A stretch of DNA of 64,000 bases from Pleomorphomonas carboxyditropha (GTDB lineage: Bacteria; Pseudomonadota; Alphaproteobacteria; Rhizobiales; Pleomorphomonadaceae). Below the pieces are notes generated by a model, which saw nothing but the letters and a program-made list of their open reading frames with translations, was not told the DNA's origin and did not search any database. Position numbers and translations under genes: made by a program. Below, in pieces: positions 18,417 to 27,001 of the stretch. The stretch covers positions 372,001 through 436,000 of the forward strand of contig NZ_NQVN01000001.1 of the NCBI RefSeq assembly GCF_002770725.1, given 5' to 3'. Within the stretch, counting starts at the first letter, position 1. Each line of letters begins with the position of its first letter.

Positions 18417-19523
18417 ATGACACGACTTGGATTCTTCATCTCGACGGCCGCCTGCGCGCTCGCCGCCGCCACGCTGCCGGTGCGCGCCGACGCCTTCCTC
18501 GACGAGGCCAAGGCGCTGGTCGCCAAGGCGACGGCGCCGGTGTCGGCCTGGGACGGCCCGACGTCCGGCCCGGCCATCGCCAAGGACAAGACCATCGTCT
18601 ACATCGCCTCCGACATGAAGAACGGCGGCGTGCTCGGCGTCGAGGAGGGCGTCGAGGAAGCCGTCAAAGCGGCCGGCTGGAAGATGGATACGCTCGACGG
18701 CGCCGGCTCGGTCAAGGACCAGCTCGCCGCCCTCAACCAGGCGATCGCCCAGAAGCCGGCCGGCATCGTCATCGGCGGCTGGAACCCCAACGTCGCCAAG
18801 ATCGCCCTGAAGAAGGCGGTGGCGGAAGGCATCGTGCTGGTCGGCTGGCACGCCGTGCCCAAGCCCGGTCCGATCCCCGAATACGGCGTGTTCTACAACG
18901 TGACGTCCGACAGCGACGACGTCGCCAGGACAGCGGCCATGTATGCCGTCGCCAAGTCGGAAGGCACGGCCAAGGCGATCATCTTCACCGATTCGCTCTA
19001 CCAGATCGCCCTCGACAAGGCGAACGCCATGAAGGCGGTGATCGAGAAGTGCGCCGGCTGCAAGGTGGTCGAGTTTATCGACACGCCGCTCGCCGACACC
19101 TCCAACCGCATGCCGCAGATGACCTTCTCGCTGATCCAGAAATACGGCGACGACTACCAGTATTCGCTGGCCATCAACGACCTCTATTTCGATTTCATGG
19201 CCTCGTCGCTGCAGACGGCCGGCAAGGCGGGCGACGGCGCGCCGTTCAACGTCTCGGCCGGCGACGGCTCGGTGACCTCCTACCAGCGCATCCGTACCGG
19301 CAACCACCAGACGGCGACGGTGCCCGAGCCGCTGAAGCTGCACGGCTGGCAGATCGTCGACGAGTTCAACCGCGCCTTCGCCGGGGCCGAGCCGTCGGGC
19401 TACGTGACGCCGGTGCATCTGGTCACCAAGGACAACATCGCCTTCGACGGTGGCGACAAGAATGTCTTCGACCCGCAGAACGACTACCAGGGCCACTACA
19501 AGGCGATCTGGGGCGTCGAGTAA
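18417..19523 (+). CDS. Periplasmic sugar-binding protein (CUT2 type)
   Basis: A 368-aa exported protein with a signal peptide ending near ADA (residue 25) and a type I periplasmic-binding fold (Peripla_BP_4). Substrate is inferred from the operon as L-ascorbate, dehydroascorbate or 2,3-diketo-L-gulonate; a direct match to a characterised protein cannot be made by eye. A strong purine-rich leader (AAAGGGAAAAGGGAG) precedes the ATG, which fits the high expression needed for binding proteins. Confidence 0.9.
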   Translation: MTRLGFFISTAACALAAATLPVRADAFLDEAKALVAKATAPVSAWDGPTSGPAIAKDKTIVYIASDMKNGGVLGVEEGVEEAVKAAGWKMDTLDGAGSVKDQLAALNQAIAQKPAGIVIGGWNPNVAKIALKKAVAEGIVLVGWHAVPKPGPIPEYGVFYNVTSDSDDVARTAAMYAVAKSEGTAKAIIFTDSLYQIALDKANAMKAVIEKCAGCKVVEFIDTPLADTSNRMPQMTFSLIQKYGDDYQYSLAINDLYFDFMASSLQTAGKAGDGAPFNVSAGDGSVTSYQRIRTGNHQTATVPEPLKLHGWQIVDEFNRAFAGAEPSGYVTPVHLVTKDNIAFDGGDKNVFDPQNDYQGHYKAIWGVE

Positions 19524-19600
19524 GCCGCGCGTCGCCAGCCACCATCGTCCGGCGCGAAGACTTCTCCGCGCCGGAAGCCCTTCGCTCGGGAAGATCACCC

Positions 19601-20530
19601 ATGTCGGCCTTTCTCTCCTCCACCGACGGCGTCGCGGCCGGCTTCCTGCGGCCCGACAGCGTCCTCAGGCGCCTCGCTTCGCCCGCCGCCTGGGCCGAGG
19701 GGCCGGTCTGGCTGCCGGCCGAGGACGCGGTGGTCTTCTCGGACGTTAAGGGCAACCGCATGTTCCGCTGGTCGCGTGACGGTGTGGTGAGCGTGTTCCG
19801 CGATCCGTCCAATTTCGCCAACGGCAATGCCCTCGACCGCGACGGCCGCCTCGTCACCTGCGAGCACGGCCGCCGCGGCGTCTCCCGCACCGAGCCGGAC
19901 GGCCGCGTGCACATGCTGGTCGACCGCTTCGACGGCCGCCGCCTCAATTCGCCCAACGATGTCGCCGTCAAGTCGGACGGCAGCATCTGGTTCACCGATC
20001 CGCCCTACGGCATCACCGGCGACGCCGAGGGCTTCAGGTCGGAAAGCCAGGTGATCGGCTGCTGGGTCTACCGCTTCGATCCCGAAACCGGCGAGGTCGA
20101 CGCCGTCGCCACCGACGTGCAGCGGCCGAACGGCCTTGCCTTCTCGCCCGACGAGCGCCGGCTCTACGTCGCCGACATGTCGGTGGTCGACTTTCCGACC
20201 AAGGGCCGCCGCCATCTCGCCGCCTACGACGTGGTCGACGGCCGGCGCCTCGCCAATCCGCGCGTCGTCGCCGTCGTCGAGCTCGGCATTCCCGACGGCT
20301 TCACGGTCGACGCCGCCGGCAACCTCTATTGCAGCTTCGAGGCGGGCGTGATGGTCATCGCCCCCGACGGCCGCCGCCTCGGCGTCATTGCCGTGCCCGA
20401 GCGCGTTTCAAACTGCACCTTCGGCGGCCCCGATCAGGACGAGCTGTTCATCACCGCCACCACCTCGCTCTACCACATCCGCCTGGCGGCGCGCGGCGTG
20501 CAATACGGCCATCTCCTGGAAGGACGCTGA
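19601..20530 (+). CDS. SMP-30/gluconolactonase family lactonase
   Basis: A 309-aa six-bladed beta-propeller of the SGL family. Segments WAEGPVWLP (metal Glu), LNSPNDVAVKSDGSIWFTDPPYGI (metal Asn), RPNGLAFSPDERRLYVAD (metal Asn and Asp region) and GIPDGFTVDAAGNLY (metal Asp) give the usual divalent-cation site. In this operon it probably opens a sugar-acid lactone such as an ascorbate-derived or gulono-lactone before YiaK or the kinase. I chose ATG 19601 because the fold begins soon after. Confidence 0.88.
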   Translation: MSAFLSSTDGVAAGFLRPDSVLRRLASPAAWAEGPVWLPAEDAVVFSDVKGNRMFRWSRDGVVSVFRDPSNFANGNALDRDGRLVTCEHGRRGVSRTEPDGRVHMLVDRFDGRRLNSPNDVAVKSDGSIWFTDPPYGITGDAEGFRSESQVIGCWVYRFDPETGEVDAVATDVQRPNGLAFSPDERRLYVADMSVVDFPTKGRRHLAAYDVVDGRRLANPRVVAVVELGIPDGFTVDAAGNLYCSFEAGVMVIAPDGRRLGVIAVPERVSNCTFGGPDQDELFITATTSLYHIRLAARGVQYGHLLEGR

Positions 20531-20532
20531 AG

Positions 20533-22050
20533 ATGCCGGTCTGGCTGGGCATCGACTGCGGCGGCACCTTCCTGAAAGCCGGCCTCTACGATGAGGCGGG
20601 CCGGATCGTCGGTCTTGCCCGCCGCGGCCTGCCGGTGCTCTCCGAGCGACCGGGCTGGGCCGAGCGCGACATGGACGCGCTGTGGCAGGCCACCTGCCGG
20701 GTGATTGCCGACGTGCTGGCGACAAGCGGCATCGCACCAACCGAGGTCGCCGGCCTCGGCATCTCCGCCCAGGGCAAAGGCCTGTTCCTGCTCGACCGCG
20801 AACGGCGACCGCTCGGTCGGGCCATGCTGTCGTCGGACCAGCGGGCGCTCGACCGGGTGCGCGCCTGGCAGCGCGACGGCCTGCCGGAAAAGCTCTATCC
20901 GCGCACGCTGCAGACGCTCTGGACCGGTCATCCGGTGTCGCTGTTGCGCTGGCTGAAGGACGAGCAGCTGGAGATCTACGGCCGCATCGGCTCGGTGATG
21001 ATGGCGCACGACTACCTGCGCTTCCGCCTGACCGGCGCGCGTGGCGCCGAAATCACCAACATCTCCGAAAGCAACCTCTACGACATGCGGACCGGCCGCT
21101 ATGACGGCGCGCTGGCCGATCTCTGCGGCATCGGCGAGGCGATGGCGGCGCTGCCGCCCGTCGTCGGCTCGGCCGAGGTGGTCGGCGGCGTCACGCGGCA
21201 GGCGGCGGCCGACACCGGCCTTGCCGCGGGCACGCCGGTGGTCGGCGGCCTGTTCGACGTCGTCGCCACCAGCCTCGCCGCCGGGGTCGAGGACGAGAGC
21301 CGCATCAACGCCGTGCTCGGCACCTGGTCGGTGGCGACCGGCGTCGCCGCCGAAGTGGCGCCGAGCCTCGATATTCCCTTCGTCTACGGCCGGCACGCCG
21401 AGCCGGGCCTCTACATCGTCCACGACGCCAGCCCCACCTCGGCCGCCAACCTCGAATGGCTGGCCGCCCAGTTCGCCGACCGCGACTATGCCGGCATGGA
21501 CCGGGCGGTGGCGGCGCTGCCGCCGGCCGCCAGCGACGTGCTGTTCCTGCCCTTCCTCTACGGCTCCAACGCCGGCCTGGGCATGAAGGCCTGCTTCTAT
21601 GGCCTGCAGGCGCTGCACGGCCGCGCCCACCTGTTGCAGGCGGTCTACGAGGGCGTGGTGTTCAGCTTCCTGCAGCATCTCGACCGGCTGCGCCGCCGCT
21701 TTCCCGCCGCCGAGGCGCTGCGCGTCACCGGCGGCCCGGCCCGCTCGGCGGTGTGGATGCAGATGCTGGCCGACGCCACCGGCCTGCCGCTGGAGCTGCC
21801 GGCCGTCGAGGAGACCGGCTGCCTCGGCGCCGCCATGGCGGCGGCGGTCGGCACCGGCGCCTTTGCCGACTTTCGGACGGCGATGGCAGCCTTCGCGCCG
21901 GCGCTGACGCGCGTCGAGCCGGTGCCCGCCCGCTTTGCCGCCTATGCCCGCAAGCGTGCCGCCTACCGCGAGCTGATCGCAGCCCTTGCCGGATACGAAG
22001 AGCGTCTCGCGGCGCTCCGCGCCAACCCATCCCCAGGAATCGCCACATGA
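20533..22050 (+). CDS. lyxK: FGGY-family L-xylulose/3-keto-L-gulonate kinase
   Basis: A 505-aa kinase that matches E. coli LyxK (YiaP) in long blocks: LGIDCGGTFLKAGLYD (phosphate loop), GWAERDMDALW, GISAQGKGLFLLD, LWTGHPVSLLRWLK, GTPVVGGLFDVV, FLPFLYGSNAGL and VEETGCLGAA. In the yia-sgb pathway this kinase is thought to phosphorylate 3-keto-L-gulonate (and L-xylulose), giving the substrate of the next enzyme. It starts two bases after the lactonase stop and its own stop overlaps the following gene by ATGA. Confidence 0.92.
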   Translation: MPVWLGIDCGGTFLKAGLYDEAGRIVGLARRGLPVLSERPGWAERDMDALWQATCRVIADVLATSGIAPTEVAGLGISAQGKGLFLLDRERRPLGRAMLSSDQRALDRVRAWQRDGLPEKLYPRTLQTLWTGHPVSLLRWLKDEQLEIYGRIGSVMMAHDYLRFRLTGARGAEITNISESNLYDMRTGRYDGALADLCGIGEAMAALPPVVGSAEVVGGVTRQAAADTGLAAGTPVVGGLFDVVATSLAAGVEDESRINAVLGTWSVATGVAAEVAPSLDIPFVYGRHAEPGLYIVHDASPTSAANLEWLAAQFADRDYAGMDRAVAALPPAASDVLFLPFLYGSNAGLGMKACFYGLQALHGRAHLLQAVYEGVVFSFLQHLDRLRRRFPAAEALRVTGGPARSAVWMQMLADATGLPLELPAVEETGCLGAAMAAAVGTGAFADFRTAMAAFAPALTRVEPVPARFAAYARKRAAYRELIAALAGYEERLAALRANPSPGIAT

Positions 22051-22700
22051 CCCGTCCCGCCCTGCAAGTCGCCCTCGATTTCACCGCGCTCGAGCCGGCG
22101 CTCGCCGCCGCCCGCCGGCTCGCCGGCCACGTCGACATCCTGGAAGCCGGCACGCTGCTCTGCCTTGCCTGCGGCATGGATGCGGTGCGGGCGCTGCGCC
22201 GCGATCATCCCGACCACCTGCTGGTCGCCGACTTCAAGGCGGCCGATGCCGGCGAGACGCTGGCCGAGCTGGCCTTCGACGCCGGCGCCAACTGGATGAC
22301 CGTCGTCTGCGCCGCGCCGCTCGCCACCATGGAGCGGGCGCTCGCCGTGGCCGAAGCGCGTGGCGGCGACGTGCAGATCGAGCTGTTCGGCCATTGGACG
22401 CTCGACGACGCCCGCGCCTGGCGCCGGCTCGGCATCCGCCAGGCGGTCTTCCACCGCGGCCGCGACGCCCAGGCGGCCGGCCAGACCTGGAGCCGCGACG
22501 ACCTCGACCGGCTGAAGGCGCTCTCCGACATCGGCCTCGAAATGTCGGTGACCGGCGGGATAGCCGCCGGGGACCTGCCGCTCTTCCGCGACATCGCCGC
22601 CAAGGTGTTCATCGCCGGGCGCGCTCTTTATGGCGCGACCGATCCGGCAGCGGCGGCCATTGGCTTTCAGCAGGCCATCGCCGACATCTGGGGAGCCTGA
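22047..22700 (+). CDS. ulaD: 3-keto-L-gulonate-6-phosphate decarboxylase
   Basis: A 217-aa TIM-barrel of the orotidine-5'-phosphate decarboxylase superfamily that converts 3-keto-L-gulonate 6-phosphate to L-xylulose 5-phosphate and CO2. The active-site DFKAADAGE (D-x-K-x-x-D) is intact, and HRGRDAQAAG and SVTGGI are the phosphate-binding and catalytic segments known from UlaD/SgbH. The ATG overlaps the kinase stop, so translation is coupled. Confidence 0.93.
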   Translation: MTRPALQVALDFTALEPALAAARRLAGHVDILEAGTLLCLACGMDAVRALRRDHPDHLLVADFKAADAGETLAELAFDAGANWMTVVCAAPLATMERALAVAEARGGDVQIELFGHWTLDDARAWRRLGIRQAVFHRGRDAQAAGQTWSRDDLDRLKALSDIGLEMSVTGGIAAGDLPLFRDIAAKVFIAGRALYGATDPAAAAIGFQQAIADIWGA

Positions 22701-22704
22701 GGCC

Positions 22705-23565
22705 ATGCGCCGCCATCCCCTCGGCATCTACGAGAAGGCGCTGCCGCCGGGCCTCTCCTGGCCGGAGCGGCTGGCGCTCGCCAAGGCCTGCGGCTTCGAC
22801 TTTGTCGAAATGTCCGTCGACGAGAGCGACGCCCGGCTCGCCCGGCTGGAGTGGAGCAACGAAGAACGGCTGGCGCTGGTGCGCGCCACCGTCGAGACCG
22901 GCATCGCCGTGCCGTCGATGTGCCTGTCCGGCCACCGCCGCTTTCCCTTCGGCAGTCATGATCCGGCCGTCGTCGAACGCGCGCGCGACATCATGGAGAA
23001 AGCGATCCGCCTGGCCTGCGACTGCGGCATCCGCACGGTCCAGCTTGCCGGCTACGACGTTTATTACGAGGACCAGGACGAAGGCACGCTCGCCCGCTTC
23101 GAGGCCGGCCTGCAATGGGCAGTGGAGAGAGCCGCGGCGGCGCAGGTCATGCTCGCCGTCGAGATCATGGATACGCCCTTCATCAACTCGATCCGGAAAT
23201 GGAAGGACTGGGAGGCGCGCATCCGCTCGCCCTGGTTCACGGTCTACCCGGATGTCGGCAATCTCAGCGCCTGGCGCAATGACGTGTCAGCCGAGCTCGA
23301 GCTCGGGCTCGACCGGATTGCGGCCATCCACCTGAAGGATACGCGCCAGGTGACGGCCGATCATCCCGGCGCCTTCCGCGACGTCGCTTTCGGCGAGGGC
23401 TGCGTCGACTTCAGCGGCATCTTCGCCCGGCTGAAGGCGCTAGGTTATCGCGGCGCCTTTCTGGTGGAGATGTGGACCGAAAAGGCGGAGGAGCCGGTGG
23501 CCGAACTGATCGCCGCCCGCCGCTTCATCGAGGCGCGCATGAGGGAAGCGAGATTCGAGGCTTGA
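22705..23565 (+). CDS. ulaE: L-xylulose-5-phosphate 3-epimerase
   Basis: A 286-aa TIM-barrel of the AP-endonuclease-2 (xylose isomerase-like) family. It resembles UlaE/SgbU in the blocks LGIYEKALP, FVEMSVDESDARLARLEW, CLSGHRRFPFGS, VQLAGYDVYYE, VEIMDTPF and DVGNLSAW. It makes L-ribulose 5-phosphate from L-xylulose 5-phosphate. The last step, the 4-epimerase SgbE/UlaF to D-xylulose 5-phosphate, is not encoded in this window and must be elsewhere. This is the last gene of the operon. Confidence 0.92.
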   Translation: MRRHPLGIYEKALPPGLSWPERLALAKACGFDFVEMSVDESDARLARLEWSNEERLALVRATVETGIAVPSMCLSGHRRFPFGSHDPAVVERARDIMEKAIRLACDCGIRTVQLAGYDVYYEDQDEGTLARFEAGLQWAVERAAAAQVMLAVEIMDTPFINSIRKWKDWEARIRSPWFTVYPDVGNLSAWRNDVSAELELGLDRIAAIHLKDTRQVTADHPGAFRDVAFGEGCVDFSGIFARLKALGYRGAFLVEMWTEKAEEPVAELIAARRFIEARMREARFEA

Positions 23566-23682
23566 GGAAACTGGCGGGGCCGACGATTGACAGCTTGCAT
23601 TCGGCGACGAGCGCGACGACGCTGGGCCTGCCATCGGCAGGCGACTCCTCGCCGGCGCCGACCGTGAACTCGCCTTCCTGAA

Positions 23683-24183
23683 ATGACCGAGGCCGAATTA
23701 CTCCTGCTGGTCCACCAGCTCATGCCCGCCGACGGGACAATCGACAAAGGCACTCTCGGAGAGGCCGCTGCGGCGCCTGGCGCCTACGCGCTCATCCTTC
23801 ATCTGGCGGTTCCGGTCCGGTTCTCGCGCACCGGCATGGCCAGCGCCTCGTTGTCGGGCTGGTATGTTTATGCGGGAAGCGCACGCGGCAGCGGCGGTAT
23901 TCGGGCGAGGCTCCAACGCCACTTTCGACCGGGAAAGACGGTTCACTGGCATGTCGACGAGCTGACGAATGCCGCCGATCGACTGCTCGCCCTGGCGTAC
24001 CCTCAGGGGGCGGAATGCGACATTGTCGATCGATTGCTACGGTCGAGCCTATTCCAGCCGGCTCTGCGGCGCTTCGGCAGCAGCGACTGCAAGCGCTGTC
24101 CGGCTCATCTGCTAAAGCCCGTCCCGGACATGCTCGGAACGCGTTACGGCAGCGCTGCTGAGCCGCCAGAGCTTTTTCGATGA
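23683..24183 (+). CDS. DUF123 / GIY-YIG-like nuclease family protein
   Basis: A 166-aa protein of the COG1833 family, a circular variant of the GIY-YIG fold. GAYALILHL and WYVYAGSARGSGGIRARLQRHF supply the GxYxL and (Y)VYAGSA(R/L)G...R motifs, followed by HWHVDEL and the C-terminal C-D...SDCKRCPAHLL region usual in the family. Some members are fused to endonuclease III or stand alone; nuclease activity is predicted only. It is 117 bases after the ascorbate operon and probably unrelated to it. Confidence 0.85.
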   Translation: MTEAELLLLVHQLMPADGTIDKGTLGEAAAAPGAYALILHLAVPVRFSRTGMASASLSGWYVYAGSARGSGGIRARLQRHFRPGKTVHWHVDELTNAADRLLALAYPQGAECDIVDRLLRSSLFQPALRRFGSSDCKRCPAHLLKPVPDMLGTRYGSAAEPPELFR

Positions 24184-24207
24184 AATCAGGCCCACCGAAA
24201 AAGCTCT
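24168..24207 (+). terminator. Hairpin around the end of the DUF123 gene
   Basis: Perfect 12-bp arms AGAGCTTTTTCG (24168-24179) and CGAAAAAGCTCT (24196-24207) enclose the stop codon. It can terminate in either direction because of its A and T tracts. Confidence 0.6.
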
Positions 24208-24215
24208 ATCTCCTT

Positions 24216-24287
24216 GTTAAGACGCATTTTCTTTACGCGAACCGGGGTCCGCTTCGCTCGGAAATGCTTTAGAGGAGCATTTCCGAG
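24216..24287. repeat. Hyphomicrobiales-type intergenic palindromic repeat
   Basis: The stretch beginning CGCATTTTCTTTACGCGAAC and ending near GGAAATGCTTT looks like a short dispersed repeat I recall from many rhizobial intergenic regions, with GCATTTTC/GGAAATGC arms. It runs into a second perfect hairpin with 12-bp arms (24257-24268 and 24276-24287). Copy number cannot be checked here. Confidence 0.5.
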
Positions 24288-24690
24288 GCGTTCCAGCCCA
24301 CCGGCAACGGCGACGGCCGCTCGATCCTGACATTGCGTGCCTCGAAGCCCTCGACGCCCCGTCCGAACAGCGCCGGCAGGCCGCCCGGGTAGTCGTCGAT
24401 GCCGACGACCTTGCCGTCCGGACCGGGCGTCCAGGCATTGGCGCGGCCGGCAGCCGCGGAGGCGGGTGCGAGATCGGCTTTCGACGGCCGCATGTGACGT
24501 CGAGCACGAGGCGGACGAGAGGCGGGTCGATGAGGCGGGCGAGCGCCTGCACCACCTTGCGGGCCAACCGGCCGGCCGGCGTCAGTTCCAGCGTCGTATG
24601 GATGAATTCTTACGGCGCCAGCGCGTCGCCGGGCTTTTGAGGCTCGCGCCGAGAATGTCCCAGTCGCCGCCGGCCCCCGGCCGTCGGCTT
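24269..24690 (-). pseudogene. Decayed remnant of a coding gene downstream of uxaC
   Basis: Protein-like text is spread over three minus-strand frames: GGDWDILGASLKSPATR, then EFIHTTLELTPAGRLARKVV after a stop, then GGLPALFGRGVEGFEARNVR to a TAA at 24269. No single frame joins them, which fits a gene broken by frameshifts and a stop. The C-terminal piece has the look of a carbohydrate-active enzyme tail, but I do not recognise the family. Its place directly after uxaC suggests a lost member of that operon. The region 24184-24696 holds only this remnant, one hairpin and one repeat. Confidence 0.4.
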
Positions 24691-24696
24691 CGGCGG

Positions 24697-26103
24697 TCAC
24701 AAGCGGTAGGCGGCCTTGGCGAGACGATAGGCGAGATCGTGGGCGATCTCGAAGGCCTCATCGTCGTCGATGCGGCCGGTGGCGACAAGCGTCGCCAGAT
24801 AGGCGGCGTCCACCCGGCGAGCGACGTCATGCCGGGCCGGGATGGAGCAGAAGGCGCGGGTATCGTCGTTGAAACCGACGGTATTATAGAAGCCGGCCGT
24901 CTCGGTCGTCATCTCGCGATAGCGGCGCATGCCCTCCGGGCTGTCGTGGAACCACCAAGCCGGCCCGAGGCGCAGGGCCGGATAGACGCCGGCGAGCGGC
25001 GCCAGTTCGCGGGCATAGGTGCTTTCGTCGAGCGTGAAGACGATGATGGTAAGGTCGGCCCGCTCGCCCACCGCTTCGAGCAGCGGCCGCAGAGCCCGCA
25101 CGTAGTCGGTGCGCAAGGGCAGATCGTAGCCCCGATCGCGGCCGAATCTTTGGAGCATGGGCGTGGAGTGGTTGCGCAGGGCACCGGCGTGAAGTTGCAG
25201 GACAAGGCCGTCGTCGAGACTCATGCGCGCCATTTCGGTCAGCATGTGGCCGCGGAAAGCGTCGGCTTCCTCGGCCGTGGCAATGCCCCTCAGCGCCTTA
25301 TCGAACAGGGCCGCCGCTTCGTCGCGGGACAGATTCTCGGTTCGAGCGGTCGGATGGCCATGATCGGTGGAGGTGGCGCCGAAATCCTTGAAGTAGGCAC
25401 GCCGGATGCGGTGGGCGTCGAGATATCCGTCCCAGCGCGTGGCGTCGACACCGGCGAGCGCCCCGAATGCCTCGACATTGGCAGCGAAACCGTCGCTATC
25501 GGGATCGACCACCGCGTCCGGCCGGTAGGCGGTGATCACCCGGCCGGACCAGCCGCTCTCCCGCAGCAGCCGGTGCCAGCGGAGGTCATCGAGCGGCCCT
25601 TCGGTTGTGGCCAGCACCTCGATGCCGAAGCGCTCGAAGAGTGCTCGAGGCCGGAATTCCGGCCGGGCAAGGCAGCCGGCGATGTGATCGAAAACCGCGT
25701 CGGCGTTGCTCTCGGCCAGACTCTCGTCGATGCCGAACACCGTTTCGAAGGCGTGCCTGAGCCAGAGCCACGACGGCGTGCCGCGCAGCAGGTGGAAGTG
25801 GCGAGCGAACAGCCGCCACACTAGCCGCGAATCCGTCTCCACCGGACCGCCGTCGGCGCGGGCGACGCCCAGCGCCTCAAGCGGCACACCCTGCGAATGC
25901 AGCAGACGGAAGACATAGTGGTCGGGGGTGACGAAAAGCCGCGCCGGATCGGGAAACGGGGCATTCTCGGCGAACCAGCGGGGATCGGTGTGGCCGTGCG
26001 GGCTGATGATCGGCAGGTCGCGGGTGGTGGCGTAGAGTTCCCGCGCCAGCCCGCGGGAGCGCTCCTCGACCGGGAATAGCCTGTCTTTGGAAAGTCGCGC
26101 CAT
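24697..26103 (-). CDS. uxaC: Glucuronate isomerase
   Basis: A 468-aa enzyme that converts D-glucuronate to D-fructuronate (and D-galacturonate to D-tagaturonate), the first step of hexuronate catabolism. The family start (DRLFPVEERSRGLARELYATTRDLPIISPHGHTDP, with the H-x-H metal site) and the C-terminal GFNDDTRAFCSIPARHDVARRVDAAYLA block are clear. ATG 26103 was chosen since UxaC proteins begin just before this segment. It is the last gene of a six-gene minus-strand operon. No uxuA, uxuB or uxaB follows, so later steps are elsewhere. Confidence 0.95.
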   Translation of the reverse strand: MARLSKDRLFPVEERSRGLARELYATTRDLPIISPHGHTDPRWFAENAPFPDPARLFVTPDHYVFRLLHSQGVPLEALGVARADGGPVETDSRLVWRLFARHFHLLRGTPSWLWLRHAFETVFGIDESLAESNADAVFDHIAGCLARPEFRPRALFERFGIEVLATTEGPLDDLRWHRLLRESGWSGRVITAYRPDAVVDPDSDGFAANVEAFGALAGVDATRWDGYLDAHRIRRAYFKDFGATSTDHGHPTARTENLSRDEAAALFDKALRGIATAEEADAFRGHMLTEMARMSLDDGLVLQLHAGALRNHSTPMLQRFGRDRGYDLPLRTDYVRALRPLLEAVGERADLTIIVFTLDESTYARELAPLAGVYPALRLGPAWWFHDSPEGMRRYREMTTETAGFYNTVGFNDDTRAFCSIPARHDVARRVDAAYLATLVATGRIDDDEAFEIAHDLAYRLAKAAYRL

Positions 26104-26185
26104 GTCGCCATCTTCTCCTGAGGAAACCCGCGCCGTCCGCAGGTCGGTTGATCGATCCATCCAGCCGCTTCCTGGGACTTGGATG

Positions 26186-27001
26186 TCACTCCTTGGTGGC
26201 GCCCGCCAGCAGGCCGCTCATGAAGAAGCGCTGCAGGCTGACGAACAGCAGGCCGGTCGGCACCACCGACAGTACCGACATGGAGAGAAGGCGCGGCCAG
26301 TTGATGTCCCATTGGCCGACGTTGCTGGCCAGCGCCAACTGCACGGTCCACTGGGAGCGGTCGTTGATGATCAGGAAGGACCACAGATAGTCGTTCCAGC
26401 GGTCGACGAAGGTGAAGGCCGTCAGCGTGGCGATGGCCGGGATCGACAGCGGCACGATGATCCGCCACAGGATGCGCCACTCGCTGGTGCCGTCCATGCG
26501 GGCCGCCTCGAGCAGGCTGTCGGGAATGCCGCGGATATACTGCCGCATGATGAAGACGCCGGTCGGTGTCGCCGCGGGTGCGAGGATGACGCCCCACAGC
26601 GAGTTGAGCAGGTGAAGATCTCTCAGCACCAGAAAGATCGGGATCAGGATGATCTGCAGCGGGATCATCAGCGCCGACATGATCAGCAGGAAGAAGAAGG
26701 TTTCGCCTGGAAAGCGGAATTTCGACAGCGCGTAGCCGGCCATCACCGCCGTCACCACCGACAGCGCCGCCGAGATGGTCGAAACGAAGGTCGAGTTCAT
26801 GAAGAAGCGGGCGAAATTGTCCTGCGACCATGCCCGCACGAAGTTCTCGAGCGTCGGCTGGTGCGGCCACAGCGACGGTGGCCAGGCGAAGATTTCCGTC
26901 GCCGGCTTGAGCGCCGAGAACAACAGCCAGAGCGGTGGCGTGATGAACAGAATCAGGACGAGCGCCACGCAGGGCAGGCGGACGTATCGTGCCATGACCA
27001 T
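26186..27001 (-). CDS. Carbohydrate ABC transporter permease (MalG type)
   Basis: A 271-aa inner-membrane permease of the CUT1 family with six predicted helices. The EAA loop that docks the ATPase is visible as EAARMDGTSEWRILWRIIVPLS. Its ATG shares one base with the stop of the upstream permease (TGATG), so the pair is translationally coupled. It works with the permease at 27001-27954, the binding protein at 27951-29195 and probably the ATPase at 33513-34631. Confidence 0.92.
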   Translation of the reverse strand: MVMARYVRLPCVALVLILFITPPLWLLFSALKPATEIFAWPPSLWPHQPTLENFVRAWSQDNFARFFMNSTFVSTISAALSVVTAVMAGYALSKFRFPGETFFFLLIMSALMIPLQIILIPIFLVLRDLHLLNSLWGVILAPAATPTGVFIMRQYIRGIPDSLLEAARMDGTSEWRILWRIIVPLSIPAIATLTAFTFVDRWNDYLWSFLIINDRSQWTVQLALASNVGQWDINWPRLLSMSVLSVVPTGLLFVSLQRFFMSGLLAGATKE

